From Dehalococcoidia bacterium (lineage in GTDB: Bacteria; Chloroflexota; Dehalococcoidia; GIF9; AB-539-J10): 5,751 nucleotides of DNA. Positions 1 to 5,626 of this stretch are shown one piece after another. The DNA lies in the NCBI GenBank assembly GCA_003562555.1, contig PWUO01000207.1, positions 1 through 5,751 on the forward strand. Reading direction: 5' to 3'. The notes under the pieces are model-generated. The model made no database searches. It had not been told where the DNA came from and saw only the letters and a program-made list of their open reading frames with translations. Every line of letters starts with the position of its first letter. Position 1 is the stretch's first letter. Made by a program: the position numbers and the translations under genes.

Positions 1-1
1 C

Positions 2-1012
2 GGCACGATACTCGCTGCGACTGTTGGCGTCATCGCGGCATCAGTGACGATGCTGGGTCTTATTGCGCTGCCTTCAATGCTGCAACGTGGCTACTCCAAA
101 GAGCTTGCCACTGGTGCCTGTTGCGCTGGTGGCGCGCTGGGCATCCTCATCCCCCCCAGCATAATGCTCATCATCTACGGCCCCATGGCCAACATATCAG
201 TGGGCAGACTCTTCATGGCTGCGTTCCCTGCCGGAATCACGCTGTCGGCCTTGTACACCCTCTACATCCTTGTACGGTGTTTTCTGCGTCCGAGCGAAGC
301 CCCTGTACTTCCTGCAGAGGAGCGGCAGGTCGCTATGTCGGTCAAGTTGAAGCTCCTGTTCACGTCGCTCCTGCCGCCAGTGATACTTGTGCTGGCCGTT
401 CTTGGCAGCATATTCTTTGGGATTGCGGCACCCACCGAGGCTGCCGCCGTCGGCGCCCTCGCATCAGCATTACTGGCTGCTGCCTATCGAAAACTGAATT
501 TGCGTGTGATCAAAGAGACGTGCTTCACCACAGCCGGGACGTTCAGCATGGTGTTCATCGTCGTGGTTGGCGCGACGTTCTTCACCAGCATCTTCCTTGG
601 CCTCGGCTGCGGCCAGGTCGTCAACAACTTCGTCCTCGGTGCGCCCGGTGGCAAATGGGGTGCGTTCTTCGTCGTAATGTTCCTCGTGTTCATCATGGGC
701 ATGTTTATCGACTGGATAGGCATCGTCCTCATCATGATCCCTATTGTGACCCCAATCGCAGCGGCCGCAGGCTTTGACACGCTGTGGTTCGCCATGATGA
801 TCATAGTGAATCTGCAGATGTCGTTCCTCAGCCCTCCATTCGCCTACGCGATCTTCTTCCTCAAGGCGGTCACCAAGCCTGAGATGGGCATCGACACTGC
901 ACATATCATTCGCGGCGTTCTACCTTACATGGCCATCATTGCTGCCGCGCTCGCCCTAATGATCGTGTTCCCCGAGATCATCACATGGCTGCCCGGCAGG
1001 ATGATACGGTGA
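2..1012 (+). CDS. dctM: TRAP transporter large permease (DctM-type), 5' partial
   Basis: This is the large membrane subunit of a TRAP (tripartite ATP-independent periplasmic) transporter, which uses an ion gradient to import organic acids or similar solutes delivered by a periplasmic binding protein. The frame is open from base 2, giving 336 codons before TGA; family members are about 425 residues, so roughly 90 N-terminal residues lie outside the window. Visible family signatures are a Gly/Ala/Thr-rich entry segment, the IPPS motif near in-window codons 50-53 followed by the YGPMANISVGRLF stretch, a DWIGI motif at about codons 237-241, and a final segment with LSPPFAYAIFFLK. Many hydrophobic helices alternate with short loops. 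The DWIGI/NLQ/SPPF pattern recalls the mannitol/chloroaromatic-type DctM branch, but substrate cannot be read from this subunit. The small permease and binding protein, if present, would lie to the left. Any start codon inside the window (for example GTG at 44) is artificial. Confidence 0.93.
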   Translation, partial: GTILAATVGVIAASVTMLGLIALPSMLQRGYSKELATGACCAGGALGILIPPSIMLIIYGPMANISVGRLFMAAFPAGITLSALYTLYILVRCFLRPSEAPVLPAEERQVAMSVKLKLLFTSLLPPVILVLAVLGSIFFGIAAPTEAAAVGALASALLAAAYRKLNLRVIKETCFTTAGTFSMVFIVVVGATFFTSIFLGLGCGQVVNNFVLGAPGGKWGAFFVVMFLVFIMGMFIDWIGIVLIMIPIVTPIAAAAGFDTLWFAMMIIVNLQMSFLSPPFAYAIFFLKAVTKPEMGIDTAHIIRGVLPYMAIIAAALALMIVFPEIITWLPGRMIR

Positions 1013-1018
1013 CATCTG

Positions 1019-1052
1019 CGTGGTGGGCGTGGCCAAACCCGCGCCCACCACG
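1019..1052 (+). terminator. Strong hairpin after dctM, possible terminator without T-tract
   Basis: Bases 1019-1032 and 1039-1052 are inverted copies that form a 14-bp stem (one G-T wobble) around a 6-base loop, starting 6 bases after the dctM stop. There is no run of T on the 3' side, so it is not a canonical intrinsic terminator. It may instead pause polymerase or protect the 3' end of the dctM message. Position and stem strength support a role at the transcript end. Confidence 0.6.
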
Positions 1053-1122
1053 TATTCAGAAGAGCCGTCGCTGATTGACGGCCCCAGCAGTCGATGCACC
1101 AGTCTTCCGTTACAGCCGCACA

Positions 1123-1131
1123 TGCTATGAT
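1123..1131 (+). promoter_or_regulatory. Extended -10 promoter element for the amidase gene
   Basis: TATGAT at 1126-1131 matches the sigma-70 -10 consensus at five of six bases and is preceded by TG plus one base, the extended -10 motif. No good -35 is seen at 16-18 bases upstream, which extended -10 promoters tolerate. Predicted transcription start is near 1138, leaving a leader of about 70 bases before the ATG at 1208. This placement rules out a translation start at 1094. Confidence 0.5.
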
Positions 1132-1193
1132 TGTCGAGCGGGAGCGAATGTCGCTCAATGAGGAGCCGCTGCGACACGATCCCGGCACGCATC

Positions 1194-1201
1194 AAGGAGA
1201 G
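1194..1201 (+). promoter_or_regulatory. Ribosome binding site that fixes the amidase start
   Basis: AAGGAGAG lies 6 bases before the ATG at 1208. The earlier in-frame ATGs (1094, 1127, 1148) have no comparable site, so this decides the start. Confidence 0.8.
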
Positions 1202-1207
1202 TCGCTT

Positions 1208-2035
1208 ATGTCAGACGGTGCCCCGATTCTGGTCGCCATCGCACAGACAGCCAGCGGGCCAGACAAGAGAGCCAATATCGACAGGGCAGTATCACTGGTG
1301 CTGCAGGCCATCGACATGGGAGCCCGCTTTGTCGCACTGCCTGAGACGTTCGACTACCGCGGCACTGAACCAGACTTGAGCCGAATCGCCGAGCCGCTTC
1401 CAGGCAGCGCGCTGGCTCCACTGCTGCGTCTCGCATCTGAGCGAGATGTGTGGATTCTGGCCGGCAGCGTCCATGAGGCCGACCCATCCGGCGGCATGCC
1501 CTACAACACATCCGCACTAATAAGTCCGAAAGGGAAAATAGCTGCCCGCTACCGGAAGATTCACCTGTTCGACATCGCCATAGGAGACAGGTCAGTCACC
1601 GAATCTGCGAAGTATCAGTCCGGCAGGGAAATCGTCTCCACACGCGTGGACGCACTCACGGTGGGGCTGACGATATGCTACGACATGCGATTCCCTGAGC
1701 TCTACCGGGCTCTCGCAGATGCAGGATCCGACCTCGTGTGTGTTCCGTCATCCTTCACCGCTCCAACGGGTGAGGCACACTGGGAAATCCTGCTCCGGGC
1801 TCGGGCTATCGAGAACCAGTGCTTCATTATCGCCCCCGGCCAGGCTGGTATCGGTGCCGGCGGCATCCCCACTTACGGTAACAGCATGATCATCGATCCA
1901 TGGGGACGTGTGCTGGCACGAGCCTCCGCAGACAGTGAAGAGGTCATCTCGGCAACGCTTGATCTCGAGGAAATGGCGAGGATACGGCAGCATCTGCCGG
2001 CATTGAATAATCGAAAGCTCCCCCTTATTCGTTGA
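1208..2035 (+). CDS. Carbon-nitrogen hydrolase (nitrilase superfamily, Nit1/Nit2-like amidase)
   Basis: A cytoplasmic amidase of the nitrilase superfamily, 275 residues, the normal size for a single-domain member. The catalytic triad is visible: Glu46 in ALPETFDYRG, Lys117 in YRKIHLFDI and the nucleophile Cys157 in ICYDMRFPELYR. The following PSSFTAPTGEAHWEILLRAR segment (about 180-199) and the AIENQCFIIAPGQAG segment are typical of the Nit1/Nit2 branch, whose characterised members hydrolyse deaminated glutathione or omega-amides of 2-oxo acids. By family knowledge a metabolite-repair or amide-scavenging role is likely; exact substrate is not determinable. No signal peptide. The longest open frame begins at 1094, but the ATG at 1208 has the ribosome binding site and begins right before the first beta strand, as in relatives. 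It has its own promoter element and is separated from dctM by a hairpin, so co-regulation with the transporter is not required. Confidence 0.93.
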   Translation: MSDGAPILVAIAQTASGPDKRANIDRAVSLVLQAIDMGARFVALPETFDYRGTEPDLSRIAEPLPGSALAPLLRLASERDVWILAGSVHEADPSGGMPYNTSALISPKGKIAARYRKIHLFDIAIGDRSVTESAKYQSGREIVSTRVDALTVGLTICYDMRFPELYRALADAGSDLVCVPSSFTAPTGEAHWEILLRARAIENQCFIIAPGQAGIGAGGIPTYGNSMIIDPWGRVLARASADSEEVISATLDLEEMARIRQHLPALNNRKLPLIR

Positions 2036-2060
2036 AATAGCGTGAAACGGTCACTACAAT
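2032..2060 (+). promoter_or_regulatory. Sigma-70-like promoter overlapping the amidase stop codon
   Basis: TTGAAA (2032-2037) and TACAAT (2055-2060) each match consensus at five of six bases and are separated by the ideal 17 bases. The -35 hexamer contains the amidase TGA stop (2033-2035). Predicted transcription start is near 2067, giving a leader of about 60 bases for the 25-residue-repeat protein gene at 2126. No convincing promoter was seen before the next gene at 3783, so this one probably serves both. Confidence 0.65.
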
Positions 2061-2125
2061 TGGAGTGTTGGGCGTTCGGCGCCGCGTGTTGACAGCCGCA
2101 TCTGCGCCAGCAATGAAGCACGAGT

Positions 2126-3697
2126 ATGGAACAAGATTATCCGTCCTTTGAAGAGGCCGTCGCAAGGGCCGAACAGATGAATCTGGCCGCGCGCCAGGCG
2201 GCTGAGCAGTCCCGCAGGGCTTCCGAGCAGGCGTATTCCCGGGTCGAAAGCATCGGGAAAGAAGCTCGCAAGGAAGCGGAGGAGGCAAGTCGTATCGCTG
2301 AGGAGGCCGCGAAGAAGGCCGAGGCGATAAGCGAAGCGGCTTCCAAGGCCTCCCGAGATGCCACCGAACGCGCGCATCAGGCTATCACGACGGCGGAAAG
2401 CGTATTCGCATCAACTACGGACGTCGCTGAATCGAGCGCGCGCGCATTCGACGAGGCCGTCAGACGTCTTGAGCGTCTTGTGAACGAGGCTATCGCATCG
2501 GTAGAGGAAACCCTCTCCACTTCCCAGAGCACCCTGAGCAGCGTGGAGAAGATGGCTGTTTCCTCGCAACAGCGAGCGGAGGAAGCTCGCCGCGTCTCTC
2601 AGGAGGCCGTGGCCGCGGCTGAGGAACAGGAGCGACAGTCCGCCAGAGCGGCTGAGGAATCCATCCGCGTGTCTCGCGAAGCTCAGAGCACTTCTGAACG
2701 AGTGGCGAAGATGTCCGAGAAGGCATCCAAGGAAGCCGAGAAGGCATCCGAGAAGGCTGTCAGCAGAGCCGAGAAAGTCTTCAAGGCGGCAAGCGATTCG
2801 GCGGCGCTTACATCATCAGCGTTTGAGGAGGCAAGGGCTCGCGCCGAAGAAGCCATCGCAGCCGCAAACGCTTCGGCTGAGTTATCGAATCAGGCATTCG
2901 AGGCGGCCATCCGCCGTGCCGAAGAGGCAGGTAAACTGAGCCAGCGAGAGGCCGAGCGCCAGGTCAAGGCGTCACAGGAGGCAGTGACAAGGATCGAAGC
3001 TTCGGTACGTGCCAGCAGGGAGGCGGTTGAGTCCGCCACAAGAGCCTCCCAGGAGGCGATGGGTCGGGCGGAGGAAGCTGAGCGCGCTGCTCGCGAGGCA
3101 GTGAGACGAACCGAGGAGGTGACCGCAGCCGCAACAAGGCTGGCAGATGAAGCGTTGACAGTGGCAGGCAAGGCATCGGACCGAGCCGAAGAACTTGGCA
3201 GGCTCTCGACCGAGGCAGCTGAGGAAGCGAGACGCCTCGCTGCCGATGCCACCAGACGCGCCGAGGAGACGAGTGCGGAAGCATTGCATGCAGCAGAGGA
3301 GTCCAAACGGGTTGTCCGCGAAGCCACCGAGGCCTCCGTGAAGGCAGCGCGTGACAACGTGATCGCGTCATCTAAGGTCCTTGAGGAAGCGATCAGCAAG
3401 GCCGAGGAGACCACCAAGGCGGCCCGCAAAGTGGCGCGGGCCACAATGAAATTGTTCGAGGACTCCGCCGCCGACGCAGAGCAGACACGCCAAGTCCACG
3501 GCGAGGAAGAGCCCGAACCTCCAAGGAAGCAGCTCATCGAGGCGATGAGCCGTCTGGATTCGGAGGACTCCAAGCCCAAGCCACAGCCACGTGACAGCCG
3601 TCCGGACATTCATTCCAGACTGCAGTTCCTCGCAAAGATGTATGCGACTGACAAAGAGCAGCCTTTCAGCAAGCCAGATGAACTCGAAGAAGAGTGA
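2126..3697 (+). CDS. Long alpha-helical protein made of eighteen 25-residue repeats
   Basis: No known family is recognised. The 523-residue product is a soluble, Ala/Glu/Arg/Ser-rich rod. After six residues (MEQDYP), residues 7-456 divide into 18 consecutive 25-residue units without one insertion or deletion; the unit is roughly ASxEAVxRAEE..A. Unit position 10 is Glu/Asp in 16 of 18 units and position 5 is Ala in 14 of 18. The whole 450-residue region lacks Pro, Cys and Trp, as expected for an uninterrupted helix. Small or hydrophobic residues recur with spacing 3-4-3-4-4-3-4, i.e. two heptads plus one hendecad. Residues 457-523 form a charged tail with prolines, a short possible helix around SRLQFLAKMY, and an acidic end. 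No signal peptide or membrane segment. The start is fixed by an in-frame stop at 2114 and this first ATG; the ribosome binding site is weak (TGAAG). A cytoskeletal or scaffold coiled coil seems most likely; a surface-coating helix (phasin- or GvpC-like in style) is an alternative. Confidence 0.9.
   Translation: MEQDYPSFEEAVARAEQMNLAARQAAEQSRRASEQAYSRVESIGKEARKEAEEASRIAEEAAKKAEAISEAASKASRDATERAHQAITTAESVFASTTDVAESSARAFDEAVRRLERLVNEAIASVEETLSTSQSTLSSVEKMAVSSQQRAEEARRVSQEAVAAAEEQERQSARAAEESIRVSREAQSTSERVAKMSEKASKEAEKASEKAVSRAEKVFKAASDSAALTSSAFEEARARAEEAIAAANASAELSNQAFEAAIRRAEEAGKLSQREAERQVKASQEAVTRIEASVRASREAVESATRASQEAMGRAEEAERAAREAVRRTEEVTAAATRLADEALTVAGKASDRAEELGRLSTEAAEEARRLAADATRRAEETSAEALHAAEESKRVVREATEASVKAARDNVIASSKVLEEAISKAEETTKAARKVARATMKLFEDSAADAEQTRQVHGEEEPEPPRKQLIEAMSRLDSEDSKPKPQPRDSRPDIHSRLQFLAKMYATDKEQPFSKPDELEEE
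2144..3493 (+). repeat. Coding repeat: 18 x 75 bp (25-residue helical unit)
   Basis: Eighteen consecutive units of 75 bp with no phase shift. Similarity is clear in protein (EA at unit positions 4-5, RAE at 8-10, Ala/Ser/Thr at 16, 20 and 23) but weak in DNA, so the array is old and held by selection rather than recently amplified. In units 12 and 13 a sub-repeat is visible: positions 1-5 (ASQEA) recur at positions 15-19 (ASREA, AAREA), so the unit is 14 plus 11 residues. Confidence 0.88.
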
Positions 3698-3767
3698 TCG
3701 CCTGACAGGAATCTGACGCACGCAGGGATGATCCAGCGGGCGATGTAGGCAACGCAGGATACAAAGC

Positions 3768-3775
3768 GGGAGGAG
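3768..3775 (+). promoter_or_regulatory. Ribosome binding site of the hendecad protein gene
   Basis: GGGAGGAG ends 7 bases before the ATG at 3783. It is far stronger than the site before the upstream coiled-coil gene, suggesting the smaller protein is translated more efficiently from a shared message. Confidence 0.8.
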
Positions 3776-3782
3776 AACACGG

Positions 3783-4310
3783 ATGCCAAACGAAGAGGAA
3801 GTCAAACAGAAGACGGCAGCCCCTGAGACGCCGGCAGCGGAGGAGAAGAAACCTCCCAAGGCCGCAGAACCCACTATCGACCTGCTGGACGAGACTCAGC
3901 AGAGGGCGGCAGCGGCGTATGTCGCCTACATCGAGGCGCAGCGTCAACTCGAGCGAGCTTACAAGGAGCAGGAGGCGAAGGCCGAGAAGAGTTATGCCGC
4001 TGCGCTGGAACAGGCCCGTAAGGAGAGTCAGGACGCTATTGCCAGCGCCCGCAAGTCATACGACGCCTCGCTGGCACACGCCACCAAGTCCATGGAGGAC
4101 GGCCTGTCGAAGGCGAGGCAACAGTTGGAGGAGATCTCTGCCCAGGCTCGCAAGACGTACGAAGACAGCGTGGCCCAGTCCAAGAAGCAGTTCGAGGATA
4201 TCGTCAGCGACGCAATGAAGAAGCGTGACGAGGCAGAGGCCAAGGCCCGGCAGGAACATGCCGAGTCGATGGAACGCACGTGGCACGTGTTCACCAAGGC
4301 TCGCCGCTAG
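3783..4310 (+). CDS. Small hendecad-repeat coiled-coil protein
   Basis: Not recognised as a named family. The 175-residue product has two parts. Residues 1-35 are Pro/Glu/Lys/Ala-rich and probably disordered. Residues 37-168 are a proline-free helix that falls into unbroken 11-residue units, best seen from residue 48: AYIEAQRQLER, AYKEQEAKAEK, SYAAALEQARK, and so on to EHAESMERTWH. Unit position 2 is often aromatic (Tyr49, Tyr60, Tyr71, Tyr93, Tyr126, Phe137, all multiples of 11 apart), position 6 is mostly aliphatic, position 9 mostly Ala and position 11 mostly Lys. An 11-residue period gives 3.67 residues per turn, which favours a right-handed or nearly straight coiled coil. There is no signal peptide, membrane segment or Cys; the single Trp is 167. 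The gene lies 85 bp after the long repeat protein, same strand, with no clear promoter between, so co-transcription is likely. Automated tools might label it apolipoprotein-like or F0 subunit B-like from composition alone. Confidence 0.88.
   Translation: MPNEEEVKQKTAAPETPAAEEKKPPKAAEPTIDLLDETQQRAAAAYVAYIEAQRQLERAYKEQEAKAEKSYAAALEQARKESQDAIASARKSYDASLAHATKSMEDGLSKARQQLEEISAQARKTYEDSVAQSKKQFEDIVSDAMKKRDEAEAKARQEHAESMERTWHVFTKARR
3924..4286 (+). repeat. Coding repeat: 11 x 33 bp (hendecad helical unit)
   Basis: Eleven consecutive 11-residue units (residues 48-168) with no phase break; a degenerate twelfth (residues 37-47) precedes them. Conserved features are an aromatic or large residue at unit position 2, Glu/Asp at 4, an aliphatic at 6, Ala at 9 and Lys/Arg/Gln at 11. 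DNA identity between units is low. Confidence 0.85.
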
Positions 4311-4345
4311 ACACGCATCACACCAACCCAGAGAAAGGCAAGAAG

Positions 4346-4375
4346 AAGGCCCTCCCGCTGATGCGGGAGGGCCTT
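4346..4375. terminator. Bidirectional intrinsic terminator between converging genes
   Basis: Bases 4346-4358 and 4363-4375 form a perfect 13-bp GC-rich stem with a 4-base loop (TGAT). On the plus strand the stem ends in TT and is followed by TCTGT; on the minus strand the stem is followed by CTTCTTGC, also pyrimidine-rich. It lies 35 bases after the hendecad gene stop and 43 bases after the stop of the minus-strand GTPase gene, so it can end both transcripts. Confidence 0.88.
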
Positions 4376-4418
4376 TCTGTCAATAGCCTTCGTAGTAGGG
4401 TAGAAGTCTCGCGCCACC

Positions 4419-5591
4419 CTAGAGCAGGACCGGGATCTCGTCGAAAGATTCCTCGAGCCTTCTCGTCTGGTAACCCAGTCCCTTCTTCGCCTTCATCACG
4501 GAGATGAGGTCGATCGCCTTAGTGAAGTACTCGGTGATCTTACGAACGTTCTGGATCTCAGACATCACCACGGTCACATCGATCTGCTTGCTGTCACGCG
4601 GATAGTCACCGCTTCGAATCAGCGCGTTAGGCGCGAGATTGCGAAGACTGTCGCCCAACTGCTTCATCACATCCATGCTCATCTCTTTCGACGGGGCGGT
4701 GAGGAGATAGAGGGCTCTACCCACGTCACTTGGATCGATCGTCATGGACAGTTCGCTGATCGCCTGGTCCATCGCGTGCGTGCTGCGACTGGTATCCGTC
4801 ATCTTATCCCGGAAGTCACGTTTAGGACCACAGAAGGGCAACCGTCGCTCAAGCCGCGCCGTTCCTCCCCCGATGACCGTCCATCCTGTCAACGTCTGAA
4901 TGATATCGCCTGCGTCCAGCGTCTTGGAGCCAACGAACTTTCTGTTGGTCTCTTCTCCAGCACACAGTACATTGTAGAAAGGCTCAACCACGCGCGCGTT
5001 GATGGAGTTCAGGTTGTTCTCGGCAGGCGCATCCTTCTTCACATAGCGCTGATTGTCGATCAGGAATACCGCGTCGGCAACCAGGTACGTTGACTTAAGG
5101 CAGGTCGCGGTGTTGTAGATGGTCCTTGTCTCGGTGTTCTCTTCCTGACGGAACGGCAACACCACAACGTTGTACACCGGCTTCCCGATATAGCGTTCCT
5201 TCAGATGTTTGGTCAGCACGCCAATAGACCCGGACCCCGTACCTCCAGCCGCACCAGCACACAGCAGAAATGCATCAGTCTCATAGAACCCCTGGGCCGT
5301 ACGGATCGCGTCGATGACCTTGTCCACGTCCTCGTTGGCAATTTCCGCTCCCAACTCACTGATCTTGCCAACGCCATGCCCGTTTGTCCGCTGGGCTCCA
5401 ATCAGGATCCGATGCTTGTAGTCAGGTTTGATTGTCCGCAGACCACTGAGATCAGTGACGTCGGTATTGACTGCGAACACCCCCGCAAGGGTATCCATCC
5501 CGCGGAGTGCATGTCCTCTCTTATTCAGACGGGCGAACCGATCAGCGATGCGACCGCCACATTGTCCAAGTCCTATCACCAGCAGCTTCAT
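4419..5591 (-). CDS. CetZ-like tubulin/FtsZ-superfamily GTPase
   Basis: A 390-residue cytoplasmic GTPase of the tubulin/FtsZ superfamily, expected to bind GTP and assemble into filaments. Nucleotide-binding loops are visible: T1 GLGQCGG (7-13), an NTD segment (42-44), GHGVG (71-75), the tubulin signature AGGTGSG (115-121), T5 VLPFRQEE (144-151) and T6 IDN (178-180). The T7 loop LDAGD (225-229) keeps both acidic residues (Asp226, Asp229) that in FtsZ complete GTP hydrolysis in the neighbouring subunit, so it should be active. GHGVG followed by ELGAEIANEDVDKV, and the RSGDYP segment (326-331), resemble archaeal CetZ (FtsZ3) from memory more than division FtsZ. It is probably not the main division FtsZ, which has a GGGTGTG signature and a long linker. 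The C-terminus FDEIPVLL faintly recalls the FtsZ tail peptide. The start is certain: an in-frame TAG lies four codons upstream and the next Met is past the T1 loop. It converges on the two coiled-coil genes. Confidence 0.92.
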   Translation of the reverse strand: MKLLVIGLGQCGGRIADRFARLNKRGHALRGMDTLAGVFAVNTDVTDLSGLRTIKPDYKHRILIGAQRTNGHGVGKISELGAEIANEDVDKVIDAIRTAQGFYETDAFLLCAGAAGGTGSGSIGVLTKHLKERYIGKPVYNVVVLPFRQEENTETRTIYNTATCLKSTYLVADAVFLIDNQRYVKKDAPAENNLNSINARVVEPFYNVLCAGEETNRKFVGSKTLDAGDIIQTLTGWTVIGGGTARLERRLPFCGPKRDFRDKMTDTSRSTHAMDQAISELSMTIDPSDVGRALYLLTAPSKEMSMDVMKQLGDSLRNLAPNALIRSGDYPRDSKQIDVTVVMSEIQNVRKITEYFTKAIDLISVMKAKKGLGYQTRRLEESFDEIPVLL

Positions 5592-5597
5592 GTCGCT

Positions 5598-5626
5598 ATT
5601 CTAATGCCCTCCTTCACTAATGTCAA
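5598..5626 (-). promoter_or_regulatory. Near-consensus promoter giving a leaderless GTPase mRNA
   Basis: On the minus strand, TTGACA (5621-5626, perfect -35) is followed after exactly 17 bases by TAGAAT (5598-5603, five of six in the -10). Only six bases separate the -10 from the ATG, so the usual start distance places transcription at the A of the ATG (5591). An AAGGAGGG sequence (5607-5614) looks like a ribosome binding site, but it is 15 bases from the ATG and lies inside the promoter spacer, so it would not be transcribed from this promoter. Confidence 0.72.

Noticed and set aside
1094..1207. 38-codon N-terminal extension of the amidase
   Set aside because: No ribosome binding site, a probable transcription start near 1138, and relatives begin at the first beta strand, which matches ATG 1208.
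2089..2119. TTGACA (2089-2094) as a -35 for the coiled-coil gene
   Set aside because: No acceptable -10 at 16-18 bases (candidates match at two bases or fewer); the promoter at 2032-2060 is much better.
2890..3609. Long open frame (239 codons) on the minus strand inside the 25-residue-repeat gene, with other antisense frames nearby
   Set aside because: GAG/GCC/CGC-rich coding repeats seldom create stop codons on the opposite strand. The predicted Ser/Ala/Leu-rich product has no plausible domain or ribosome binding site and mirrors the sense repeat.
3783..4310. Annotation of the small coiled coil as ATP synthase subunit b or apolipoprotein
   Set aside because: There is no N-terminal membrane helix and no ATP synthase neighbours; similarity would be compositional (Ala/Glu/Lys helix) only.
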